The translations under genes and the position numbers were made by a program. This document shows, one piece after another, positions 1-10,290 of a DNA stretch of 64,000 nt. How positions within the stretch are numbered: the first letter of the stretch is position 1; the number at the start of each line of letters is the position of its first letter. The notes under the pieces are model-generated. The model was not told the origin of the DNA. It worked only from the letters and a program-made list of their open reading frames with translations, and searched no databases. The stretch covers positions 3,008,363 to 3,072,362 of the forward strand of contig NW_023998432.1 of NCBI RefSeq assembly GCF_014805625.2, in the 5' to 3' direction. The stretch is from Glossina fuscipes (taxonomy: Eukaryota > Arthropoda > Insecta > Diptera > Glossinidae).

Positions 1-1805
1 AAAGAATTTAAAGAAATCATTTAAAATATTTAATTTTACATGAAAAAGAGAGTCGGAGTCAAGCACTCGCTGAGTGCGGTTCTTGTCGTTTTTTGTCCAT
101 TGTCTTTGTTTACTGGCATAAAAGAAAAGAAAATAATGTAAATATCATATTTTTAAAACAAATAAAAGGATAATGATCCATTTTTTTTTTGCGAACTTTA
201 AGAAAATCATGTGTCAACATTTTTCGGACATTTTGCGTAAAATATTTTTCCGGATATTGCCAGAAGTTAATGTTAAAATTAAAAGCAAACGAAAATTATA
301 ACAAAATATAATAATTTTGATTAACATTATAAAAGAGGCCATTTTAATTATTGAAAAGAAAAAAAAAAGAACTGATAATGAAGGGCTTGTTGATTGACAC
401 GGTCTTAATATCACATAGGTGTTGGCATAATTTTTCGATTTAATTAAAATAACTAAATGACTCATTTTTGCCTCAGTTCGCGCTTATTGTGGAAGAAAAT
501 TATCGAAAAGCAAAGAACAGCATATGTAGAACGTTATTTTTTTTTCCATATAGAACGGGTACAGCTGTCGCATATAAAGTTAGTTAGAGATGCTTATCGC
601 GAGAGCCTGTGCAAATAATACACGTAAACCCAGGTGATACTGAGAATAAAAAAAAGAACCATTAAAACACAATGAACACTTACACATATAATTGATTAAT
701 TAAAATCTATTTATTATTGTTAACAAAAAATTTATAGTTAATAAAAATAGAAATACTTTCAAACATTTCGTTGTGTGGTTTGAGTTAAAACAGACCAACT
801 TGGGAATAAAATCAAAAGAAAAAACAGCGAAATCTAAATGGAAAAACCCATTAACCCACAATGAACAGTTGAATATATAATTGATAAAAATTAAATATAC
901 TTATTGTTGTTGATATTAATATTATAAATACAAAGCATATTAACGTAGGAAATACTAATGTTCGCGAAGAATAAGATATTTGAAAAAAAAAAAAAAAAAT
1001 AAATAAATAAATGAATAAATGCGAGAAACAAAAAAAAAAGGCTTTTAATTGGTCTATGAATTTTTGCCACAAGAACATTTCAATTTTTAAAGAAAACTGA
1101 ACTAAAAATCAAAGGACTCGAAGATGATTGGTGCCGTGAATGGTCGAAGCATGAAAAATAAGCTTAATGAGATGAACATGTGCAATTGCACAACGAATTT
1201 ATAAAAATCATTACAACAAAGTTCTGAAGATCTATCGCCGCTTTTATGTGCATGGATGCAGAGAAGTGACTTCATAAACTACTATGCATAAATTTATTCG
1301 GCAGCCAGTGAAGCAGTCACCATCACCTTGTTACACCACCAGCAACGAATCAGAGGGAAGTAATAAAATTGAAGGCAGAAGCAACAACAACAGCAACAAC
1401 TTATCGGGAGCATTGGGATAGCTGCAGCCGACAGTGAAAGCAGTAATATTCACCAAGTAAACGAACACCACCACCTTGCTTGTACTGTAAGTTATGTTAC
1501 CTTTTCTTTTAAGCTATCCGATTTTGTTGTTACCCATGTGTGGCTAAGCGTGCGCTGCCACCGCTGTGGCTGAGGTGTAGGGGCGTGCACATGGTGGCCA
1601 TGTAGGGCCGACGCTAGACGATGACCGACTGACCCACTGGCGACAGACGCACAGCCGGAAACTGACCAGACCTTTTCGTTCATTTAGTTTGTTTTTTTTA
1701 TTATTTCATTTTTTTTTTATTTTTATTTTATTTATTTTTTTTTCTTTGTCTAAAGAAAAATTTTTAAATCCTCGGCGGCGAGGAAAAAGAAAAAGAGTTT
1801 CATGA
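1..1805. other. Intergenic or intronic DNA, no gene seen
   Basis: The stretch is A/T-rich with poly-A and poly-T runs (for example around 980-1035 and 1686-1745). Open frames here are short and of low complexity. A more GC-balanced patch at about 1290-1680 contains CAACAACAGCAACAAC-like triplets and a short minus-strand frame, but I recognise no protein in it. Confidence 0.5.
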
Positions 1806-3538
1806 CAACTTTCAAAGTCCTCTGTTACATCAGAAAAACAGCCAAATTCCTCCTAGATAAAGCGGATTGGATCAATTATTCCAAACAAGTGGAGTCATTT
1901 TTGAATTCAAAGCCATTTAACGGGAACTGCAACCATGATGCTGCTGTTATGTCTAAAGCGATTCGCACGGCTGCTCATGTCTCTATTCCTCAATCCAACA
2001 CCTCTTGTAAAAGAGCTAGGGTTCCTTGGTGGAACAACACGTTTTCGTTTCTGAGGAAAAATAAAATGGATCTATGGCACCGCTTTAAGAGATGTCCTGA
2101 TCCGGATCATTTGTTATTGTACAAAAAGGCCAATGCTCTATTCAGGAAGGAACTACGAAAATCAAAGGCACTTAGTTTCGAACTATTTTCGAGAGCAATT
2201 CACAGAAACACATCAATGAAAGTTGTCTGGAACAAAATCAGCAGACTCAGTGGGACTTCAAATCTGAACGAAATTTCTGCCATCTGCACTCCCAATGGAA
2301 CTTAAACTGACGCAGAGGAGATTTCTAATTACTTTGGAATAGTGTGGTGCGAATACTCCTCTGACAGTGACTTTTGCAGTGCTTTCATCGAAAATAAAAG
2401 GACTCCAATATCTCTTTCAAATAATATTGATAGATGTGCCATGTTCCTGGATAATTGCATATCTACCTTAGAACTTGAAAGTTGTCTATCCAAATCGGAG
2501 GGGGGGACACCTGGTCTAGAGCGCATCTCCGACCAAATGGTCAGTGCTCTGTCTAATTCGAAAAAAAGAAATTACTGGAGCTATATAATACGGTATTTTT
2601 GCCTGGCCATATAACCTACATGTGGAAACTGGCAGCAGTTGTTCCAATTCCAAAGTCAAAAAATGTCTCCACCGCATCGATTTATCGCCCAGTCTCTCTT
2701 TTATGTTGCCTCTCAAGGTGTTAGAGAAGATTATGGCATCTAGATTATTGGTTTCTTGAGTTTAAGAACCTGATAACAAAGCAACAAGTTGGCTTCAAGC
2801 GGGGTAGAGGGTGCATTGACGCTACATTACATTTACACATTGATTATTTTACAAGCAAAGCAATTTCTGAACGTAATCATGTAACAATTCTCTCAATTGA
2901 TTTCGAAAAAGCATTTGACAGAGTTGGTCTTCATGTTATTTTAAGACTCTTGAAATCATTTAATGTTGGACCCAAATTCTTCAACTATATCAAATCATTA
3001 ATGTCACATCGGCGGTTTAAAGTTAGAATCAACAATCATCTTTTCCAGATCGCCTTCAACGAAATTAGCAAAATTCTTTGACGTGTACCGAGAATCGAAC
3101 ATTGTCTCTACGCGGAGTATGGATGATGTCATGGAAAAGTTGGATCTTCAAAGATACCTTGGAAGAAAAGTTAAACAGAAAATTACAGAAGGAAATCTGC
3201 AATACCATCATCAACACTACTCTTCCATTAATCCTCAATTAACTCCACCGTTATGTCCAACAAATGTTGAGAAAACCAAGATCCAAACATTTTCGAGAAT
3301 TCGCCTTGATCATACAATTGCAACTCACCAATGGATCTTGAAGCAGTCTACCTCCACAATCTGCAGTTGTGGACAAATTCTCACTATAAAGCACTTTCTC
3401 TGCGACCGCCCTAACTTTTCCTTGGCTAGAAGTATTGCATATGGAACGATTAACCCTTTGGACATTCTAAAAGCAGCTTCAGAACAGAATATTAATTCAA
3501 AATATTACTTTATTAAAATTACTAGGCTCAATATCTAA
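1806..3538 (+). pseudogene. LINE ORF2 fragment (RT and C-terminal Cys/His domain), broken
   Basis: The reading runs through several frames. An in-frame TAA lies at 2303-2305. A frame change falls at an A7 run near 2557-2563, and another near 2745 where two bases seem lost next to a TTATTGG. All three are also present in the copy at 14.9-17.0 kb. Private damage includes the two RT deletions. The last open piece (3083-3538) holds sequence that copy 2 lacks because of its N gap, so it shows what lies just before the C-terminal domain. Confidence 0.85.
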
Positions 3539-3658
3539 TGTACATTTATATAAATTAGAGCCGATAGCCTGTGTTGCTAGTACTCAATGTCTTCTTTTTT
3601 TTTTTAGTCTAAGAATTTATTTCATTAGTCTAAAATTATAGTAATAATAATAGTAATA
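1806..3658 (+). mobile_element. I-like non-LTR retrotransposon, 5'-truncated defective copy
   Basis: The copy begins inside ORF2 and is nearly identical to 14868-17113. It keeps the linker between endonuclease and reverse transcriptase (PWWN motif near 2030), the first part of the RT, and the C-terminal Cys/His segment (C-x-C-x6-H-x4-C near 3360-3403). About 60 bp of RT are missing near 3044 relative to the other copy. A larger deletion begins inside the YADD box near 3115 and removes the rest of the RT. The 3' end is an imperfect (TAA)n tail, typical of I-clade elements. No clear target-site duplication was found. It is a pseudogene and cannot make an active RT. Confidence 0.9.
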
Positions 3659-4540
3659 CAATTTCACGCATTATTTTTCAACTTTTATGCAAGAGAGTTG
3701 GAAAATTATTCAATGTGCTCTTACTATGAAATAGTTTATATGCGATCAACTTAAAAGAGAATACGAATCAAAAGCGAAATTGTCATGACATGACAAAATA
3801 GTTTTGGCAAAATTTCTTACATACTTGATCGCCTTATCCTTTAAATCTTTCGATAGTTTCAGATATTTGCGAGCAATGAAAATCATTTCCTTATACCGCA
3901 TTACTTTATACTTTCGCACGCAGCCGATAACTTTTCTCCTCTTTTTACAATTCTTATTTTCGCGTTTTTATTCTCTCTGTTTTTGTTCCAATACTGATAA
4001 ATATAAAGCAATTTTGTGATAAGATTTTGGTATTCAATATAACATACTTTAAGAAAATTGTGTGGATAATCAGTTTTAAATTGAAAAATTATCCTTGAGT
4101 TAAGATGGCCCATCTATAATAAATAAATAACATAATGAGTAACATTTAAATTTAAAATACATCGTTTCATTTCTTTTTCTGTGTTTTTCCTTTTTTTTTA
4201 ATTTTTGTATGTACACAAAACCATATGATTTGCCAATCTCCACGAAATCCCATAAAAAGTCGACAAAGCTGAAGTCCTCTATACGGAATTGAATTTATTT
4301 AATGCAGTGCTGTGCTGTGTAAATGACGCCAAGTTTTTGCTTTACGTAGAAAAGAAGGATGTGTTTGTTTGCATGTTTTGCGAAAATGAAGCCAAGTTAC
4401 AAACGCAAATTTCATAAAGGTCGCGTCAACAACACAACTAATATAAAAAAAATTGGACAAATATCTTTCCAATCTACTCTAAACTATCTTATTTACATAT
4501 TTTTAAGTATTATTTTTTTTAATTAGTAATTCAATTGCTT
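3659..4540. other. A/T-rich spacer, no gene seen
   Basis: There are only short low-complexity frames here. I see no protein similarity and no RNA gene. Confidence 0.5.
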
Positions 4541-4552
4541 TATTCGAACATT

Positions 4553-4735
4553 ATCCGCCTGAGTAGCCGAAGGCGAGGAATCTCGATTAGCAAGTCAATG
4601 GTCGTGGGTTCGAATGTCAAGTGCGGTAGAGTTTTTAATAAAAGCCGATAGCCTTAGATGCTAGTGCTTTTAAGAGTTTAGTCTTAGAATTTATTTCTCT
4701 GGCGAAATTAATAATAATAATAATAACAATAATAA
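4553..4735 (+). mobile_element. tRNA-derived SINE with I-LINE-like 3' tail
   Basis: This is a 183-bp unit flanked by a perfect 12-bp duplication, TATTCGAACATT, at 4541-4552 and 4736-4747. The head (about 4553-4635) has a tRNA-like layout: a box-A-like AGTAGCCGAAGGCG and a box-B-like GGTTCGAATGTC near 4609-4620. The tail (about 4640-4735) matches the I-like LINE 3' end, sharing AGCCGATAGCCT, GCTAGTG, TTTAGTCT, AGAATTTATTTC and a (TAA)n end. SINEs of this kind are known to be copied by the LINE whose tail they share. The duplication and the tail are seen directly; the pol III role is inferred from the boxes. Confidence 0.85.
4613..4620 (+). promoter_or_regulatory. Candidate pol III B box of the SINE
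   Basis: The sequence reads GGTTCGAATGTC over about 4609-4620 and agrees with the B-box consensus GGTTCGANNCC except near its end. It lies about 60 bp into the element, as expected for a tRNA-type internal promoter. Activity is not shown. Confidence 0.5.
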
Positions 4736-4747
4736 TATTCGAACATT

Positions 4748-6990
4748 GCATTATCACAGACATTTTTGTGTACCCTACTTAATATTCTTGTCGTTGTCAG
4801 TCTTCATTCTGTTTGCCCAAATTTTACCCGCTTTCACCCTTAGTTGTTTCGTTTCTGTGGAAAGAGTAAAAATTAAATGAATGCAAATGCAACGATGGAT
4901 ATCAAATAACTAATTATTGCCATTTCAATTTTTGAGTAATAGAAAAAAAGAATATGTAATACATAAATATGTAAAAATGTCAGAGGAATGTATAGATTGT
5001 GGAAGAAAAGATCGCTAAAACCAAACAAATCCCGGAAGTGGTCGAAGAAAAATGGTTAAGATAAAAACGGATTCTTAGTGAGTCGAATCAAATCCATTGA
5101 AGGAACTCCCAAGAAACGCAACGTTACAATAGATGAAACAAATAAATATGATTTGTGATAGATTTTTATGGTATACTGAGTTACAAACCTACTGATTCAC
5201 CTGATTGATTGCACTGAGAATTTGAAAAAAGCCTATAAAAATAACCTTTAAAGCATCATCCTGACAGTGGCTCTAATAGGAAGAAAAAGTTCAAACCGAT
5301 TTCCAAGGCTTATATGTCTTCGACATCATGTCGATATTTGCATGAAAAGAGTGGCGAATATATTATACCGGACGCAGGACCTTATATCTTCACTGATCCC
5401 GTAACATTCTTTGACACAACGTTCAAAGCTGTTGTTCATCGAAAGTCAGTTAGCCTGAAAGACTTATACAGAGGGGCAACTCGTAAATTAAATGCGGATG
5501 TTATCGTAGCATAAGGTTTATGCAGCGTAATGAAAAAGGGTTTAGCAAGGATATCATAATGACAAAATGTGTTCCGGTAAGCCTGTAGTCTTGGATCTGG
5601 CAAATTAAATGCGAGTTTCTGTAGATGGAAAAAATATAGTAAACAAGGGGATCACCAACACCTATTATAACGGAAAGACATTATTGTATAACTGCACAAA
5701 GAAAAGCACTCCGCAAATACGCGACGTTATGATAAAAACGCGTATTCATTTTGTGAGATTTTACACGTGTAATTAAAACGTTAGACGAGCGTGATTTGCT
5801 AATACCCTCGAAAAAGGGAAATATGATCTATCCCAAGAAGACTAAATTATAAAAAAATGAGGGTACGTCTTTGTATAAGAACTTAGCAAGAAGGGGTCGT
5901 TTTAACTTTCAATTTTAAGTACAGAATCAATTTCAATGTCTATCATACCCGTACACGCCTTCAGTCCCAAAAAATGCTGGGCAAGTCATATTGGTAGGAT
6001 CACAGCAATAACTATTTATTCAAAACAATTATAATATTATTTTAGCTTATGCTCTCTACTGTTCTTTTAAGCAAAAAAAGAGCAAAAGTGGAACAGGATG
6101 GAGAGAAAAAAGAAAATTAAAGTACAAGGAAGAATGTGGAACGCAGCACCTCGGCACCACCGATCCTCGTAGTCCACTGTGAATGGAAATTTCATTATTT
6201 GTTTCTATTCATTTTCGCAATGATGCAAACTACCTCAACAGGATTTAAGTAACATTGTTAACACAGTGCTGTAGCTATTTTCTAGGAAATCGAAATCGTT
6301 TTATACAACATATGTATATCAAATAAATCAGTGAGGCAGCATTTCCAAATATTCATGAACCAGTTGAACAGGATATGGCTTCTTCTTTAGCTCTGCCGAT
6401 AATATTCTAATAAAAATGCATGTATATTTAAACGTAACAGTTAATGTGACTCCGTCTAAGCCTGATGAATGACAAATTCTATTACTTTTTCCTAATAGTC
6501 GCCAGGGAATGCAATTACAGCCGTCGTTTCTCTTCGTTCTTTCTTTCATTAATCAATCAAAAATTTTATTTGCTTTCACAATAATTTCTTTTTGTGTTTT
6601 CTCACGTATTTGTTGTTGTTTGTAACGTGGTAACGCACATTGTCATTGCGTTCACCACTTGAAACTTATTAATCCGAGATAAGGTTGAAACACGCTGAAG
6701 TTTTGCTTATAGTGTCACATCTGCGGGACAAATTAAAGTCTTCGTCTCAACGCTAATGCCTTGTGATTTGCTAGCAACATAACCATTCATAGTAACCTAC
6801 ATTTTATATTCATCAAAAATCGAATTCCCTTAATAATATTTTTTGATAAATAAATGGATTTTCCACTTAGAAATCAATTTTGTTCGTTAAATTGCTTAAC
6901 AAAACAATTTGACAACTAGATTTGAAATTAAAAATTGTTAATTAATAAACTGCCGTTTTTTATACAAAAAATGAAAGCCTATGTAAAAAG
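4748..6990. other. Spacer with one weak protein-like stretch
   Basis: Mostly A/T-rich. The interval 4980-5880 has a less biased composition, and one frame at 5314-5514 reads as ordinary protein (66 residues, including a YIIPDAGPYIF segment). The frames around it are broken by stops. It could be a decayed gene or transposon fragment; I do not recognise the family. Confidence 0.35.
5314..5514 (+). pseudogene. Unrecognised protein-like fragment, possible pseudogene
   Basis: The 66-residue frame has balanced amino-acid use (SCRYLHEKSGEYIIPDAGPY and a C-terminal RKLNADVIVA), unlike the low-complexity frames nearby. It has no intron signals and no flanking continuation in frame. A processed pseudogene or a decayed transposon ORF are both possible. 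Confidence 0.25.
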
Positions 6991-7068
6991 TTGAAAGCAA
7001 AAAAAAAGAGCGTAAATACTTTTAAGAAAAAATTAACTGAATGCAAAAAACATTATAGATATAGGGTA

Positions 7069-8065
7069 GGACATTGTGCTAGCAACATAAGCGTAGCAAA
7101 ATTATTAAACACTAAACAAACTAAAATGAGAGCATTTGCTGACATTTGTACGGCAAGTATGCGTAAGCCTGCATTATGAACATTGTCAATAGACCTGTGC
7201 GTGGGTGTGCTCGCGCTGAAACAGAAATACTTGTGTTCGGTTGTGGATATATTTGCTTAAGCAATTATATGCAAGCGCATGCGCACAATTTTTTAACTTT
7301 TCGTATGTTCATATGAACATTTTTTTATAAATAAGTTTGGCATTCTTTTAGATAGATAATTACCATTATTTTTCTATCTATTTATATATTTATTGCCAAA
7401 AAATTTTTATTATAGTTATTCTTAATGATTTCTACTATACATATATTTTCTATTAATGTTATTAAAGGAAAAAATATTATTACAATTATTTCTAATTTCT
7501 ACATCTTCATCAACGTTTGACTTTGCCGAAAATGGCATTTAAAAAACAATTAATTGATCAAACAAATTAATAATTTTGCTTGCCAAATGTTGCTAGCGAA
7601 ATGTCCTTTCTTATGTATATCATGCTTTGAAAGGTTTTTAAGTGGTAGGCCAAGGTATTTGATAAAAACAAACGGTATTGAAGACCGTAACCGAATGTAA
7701 AAGAAGTGAAATAAGAACATTTGCTGAAATTTGTACGGCAAGCATATGTAAGACTACGCTGTGAACAATTATATGTCATTCTATGACGTTTTGAATTGAC
7801 CTGTGCACGAATGTAATCGCACTGTGATAGAAATACTCGTGTGCGGTTGTGCGTCCCTTTGCTTATGCAATTATGTGTAGCCATGTAAGCAACCGAGTTT
7901 CCGACTTTTGATTTTTTTGTGCTTGACCGTTTACTTTTGGTATTTTAATTTGTACATATATTTATATAGGGATTTGCCTTATCATTGAAGAATTACAATT
8001 ATCTTTCTGTATATCTATCCATTCATTGCCAAAGATTTTTATTATAATTATTTTTCTAATTTCGT
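7069..8065 (+). repeat. Compound repeat: 40-bp inverted arms plus direct repeat units
   Basis: The arms 7069-7108 and 7567-7606 are inverted copies (about 33 of 40 positions agree, including a shared TTAATAATTTTGCT). In addition, 7131-7440 and 7718-8065 are diverged direct copies: both carry ATTTGCTGA..TTTGTACGGCAAG, a GAACA block, GACCTGTGC, GAAATACT.GTGT, and ATTGCCAAA..TTTTTATTATA at the end. The layout suggests a tandem or nested pair of decayed nonautonomous elements. The family is unknown. Confidence 0.6.
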
Positions 8066-9029
8066 TGATTTGCGTTAATTGTCTTCATTTTTTGTCGTTT
8101 CTTCATTCCATCATCCGCTACCAAATTGTCGAATAAAAATGTTGTATTCTTAAAGAGCAAAACTTTAAGTAAACTATCCACATGCGTAATGTTTCTGCTT
8201 AGAATAAGTGACGAAGTCAGTGCTTGACAAAACAAAGATTTTTTTCGTTTCAAACAGCCTACACTCTACCTTTACGTGGTAAGCAATATGCAACACATTG
8301 TCAAGAAAATATAAAATGCTTGTGTTGATTAATAGTCGCTTGGCTTATGGGTTATAAAGCATTGATAACATACTACCTAGGCAAGCACAAAAAAAAAACA
8401 AGAAATTAGACTTTCAAAGAGTTATCTAGCTGAAAATTCAGACTTGTTCATAATATTTTTGATATGAGAAATCGCTGCGCACGAACTCTGTTCAATTCAT
8501 GGGGTTATATAAAAACCCCATTAACAACCAGCGATGTACGCTTCTTTCAATGCCTACTCGCAATCTACCAGCAACTGATATAAATTTTCTTATTTTATAT
8601 GCTGCAGTTATAACGATTTATGGATGAAACAAATATTCCTATCAGGTAAAAAATGCATTAGGATTGGGTCAAATTACCTTGTAGTTAAAGTAAATATACG
8701 GAAACCTATATATTTTCCTAATTGTATTGATGTCCTAATTAAGAGCAATTCTGCATCAAGTCACTTCTTATTTTTACACTCATCATCCATCAACGGGGTT
8801 GAAATGAGAATAAAACTTAACCAAAAAGATAGGCGCAATCATCCTATGAATGCTGTAATACAAAATGAACTGCTCAATCGAATAACTGCCTCGACCGCCT
8901 TGGAGAGCATTTTGCAATCGCGGTGATTCGAGGTGGTGGCTGCCATAATTTCTGAAAAAAGTTAATATTCTCGTTCAAGTTGAATTTCTCATATGTAGAA
9001 AGAAAAAATCTTCGAATCATGTTTTATAT
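8066..9029. other. A/T-rich spacer
   Basis: A 100-residue frame at 8624-8926 is the longest. It is unlike any family I know and is not clearly coding. Nothing else is supported. Confidence 0.4.
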
Positions 9030-9288
9030 TGTTATGAAATCCGCCTTTTTCTAATATAAAGTCCCTATCACCGGGTCGCGGATGTTTTGTTCAAGAGAAA
9101 TATACTTCAAAGTTTTTTTATTTACAATTATATTTCGTTAGCCTGCTTTTCCGCTAATAGTTTTCATTGGCCTGCATCTGCATGACGCCTCGCGAATGTG
9201 CATTTAGTTTCTTTCCTCTTTAAGGAATTTATTATTCTTTGAGAAAATTACTTAGCTGGAATTAACTGGGTTTGGGATTTTCGTAACA
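9030..9288 (+). mobile_element. Solo-LTR-like element, TGTTA...TAACA
   Basis: The 259-bp unit begins TGTTATGAAATCC and ends GGATTTTCGTAACA, so its ends are inverted and carry the TG..CA of LTRs. A 4-bp ATAT lies on each side (9026-9029 and 9289-9292), but in an AT repeat context that is weak evidence. Its interior (GAGAAATATACTT, TTTATTTACAAT, TTTTCCGCTAAT, GCATCTGCATGA) recurs at 43180-44450. No internal retrotransposon ORFs adjoin it. Confidence 0.55.
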
Positions 9289-10020
9289 ATATATATTTAT
9301 TAAGCCAACGTTTTTCGAAAGGCTATACTCAGGGTGGCACGATTTCTACATCTCGATATAGAAAATTGAAAGAAAGTTGCCAAATTGGCTGCAACAAATT
9401 TCACTCCGGCCTGTTTAATATGTACTGGAGGTAATTCATACGTTAGACATCAAATGCTATCTTTTTAAGCTAAATTTAATAAAACAGATATTGGATTATA
9501 TAACAGTTAAAATTATTTATAAACGAAAATAAGCATCCACTTTGGTTTAAATCATTTGTTGTGTGAATAAATTTTTAGGTTAAGAAACGAAATGAATAAA
9601 GTTCAATTAATTGTTTGCATTGATTGAGTGAGGTTAAGGTCGTACTGGTATGTCTACAGGCCAAGTTCGTCGAGTTATCGCGCATCATGAAGAAGAAGAA
9701 ATTTTTGAAATGTTCATTTATTAAGGCGTTCATACGATACCGTACGTTTTAGTTTCTATGTCACATGTTTTTCACAACTGTGGGTATCAGGCTCATACAC
9801 GTGAGTATGAATTTGACTTGAATGCTAGTGTTCATGCTGCATAATTTAATAACAAGCAAATGTATTATGTCAACTCCGCTAGCACCTACTCTGTCTGGTC
9901 TAGTTTGTCACTTTTTATATTCTGCACCATTTGTGTTTGCAAGTGTAAATTAAGTTTGTTCGGATGTGTGCAACACCCAAAAGAAGCGAAGGAAGATAGA
10001 CTCGCCTTTTATTTTACATG
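9289..10020. other. Spacer, nothing recognised
   Basis: A 75-residue frame at 9860-10087 overlaps the start of repeat A and is not credible as a gene. Confidence 0.4.
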
Positions 10021-10290
10021 TAAGCTTGTCTGTCCATTTCGTTCTCTTGCGGTGAAACCACAGATTGCAATATTTGACATATTTTGATCAAATTTGGTAC
10101 GCCGATATGCTTTGACCGAAGGACCAACGCTATTGATCGCTGTTGAACTCTTCGGATCGGACTACTTTTTCGGACACTTCCCATATAACGCCCTACTTTA
10201 AAAAGTCGTTATTTAAATAACTGTACTAAGCGACTTGGTGTAGGAGATGTAATGGTGGCCGTGTTCCACTATAATGTTTTTACTTGTTAT
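10021..10290 (+). repeat. Dispersed repeat family A copy
   Basis: This shares an ordered set of blocks with 51484-51775: AAGCTTGTCTGTCC, GATGAAATTTGGTAC-like, ACGCTATTGA, GGATCGGACTACTTTTT, AAAAGTCGTTATTTAAAT, CTGTACTAAGCGA, GTAATGGTGGCCGTGT, ACTATAATG. Partial copies also occur on the opposite strand at 35.7-36.2 kb. No coding capacity. Identity to a named family was not established. Confidence 0.6.

Noticed and set aside
1806..1806. A target-site duplication for the truncated LINE (AGTTTCATGA versus AATTTCACGC)
   Set aside because: Three mismatches in ten bases in A/T-rich flanks is not convincing.
4553..4640. A true tRNA gene
   Set aside because: The box order is tRNA-like but the cloverleaf cannot be completed, and the unit has a TSD and a LINE tail, so it is a SINE.
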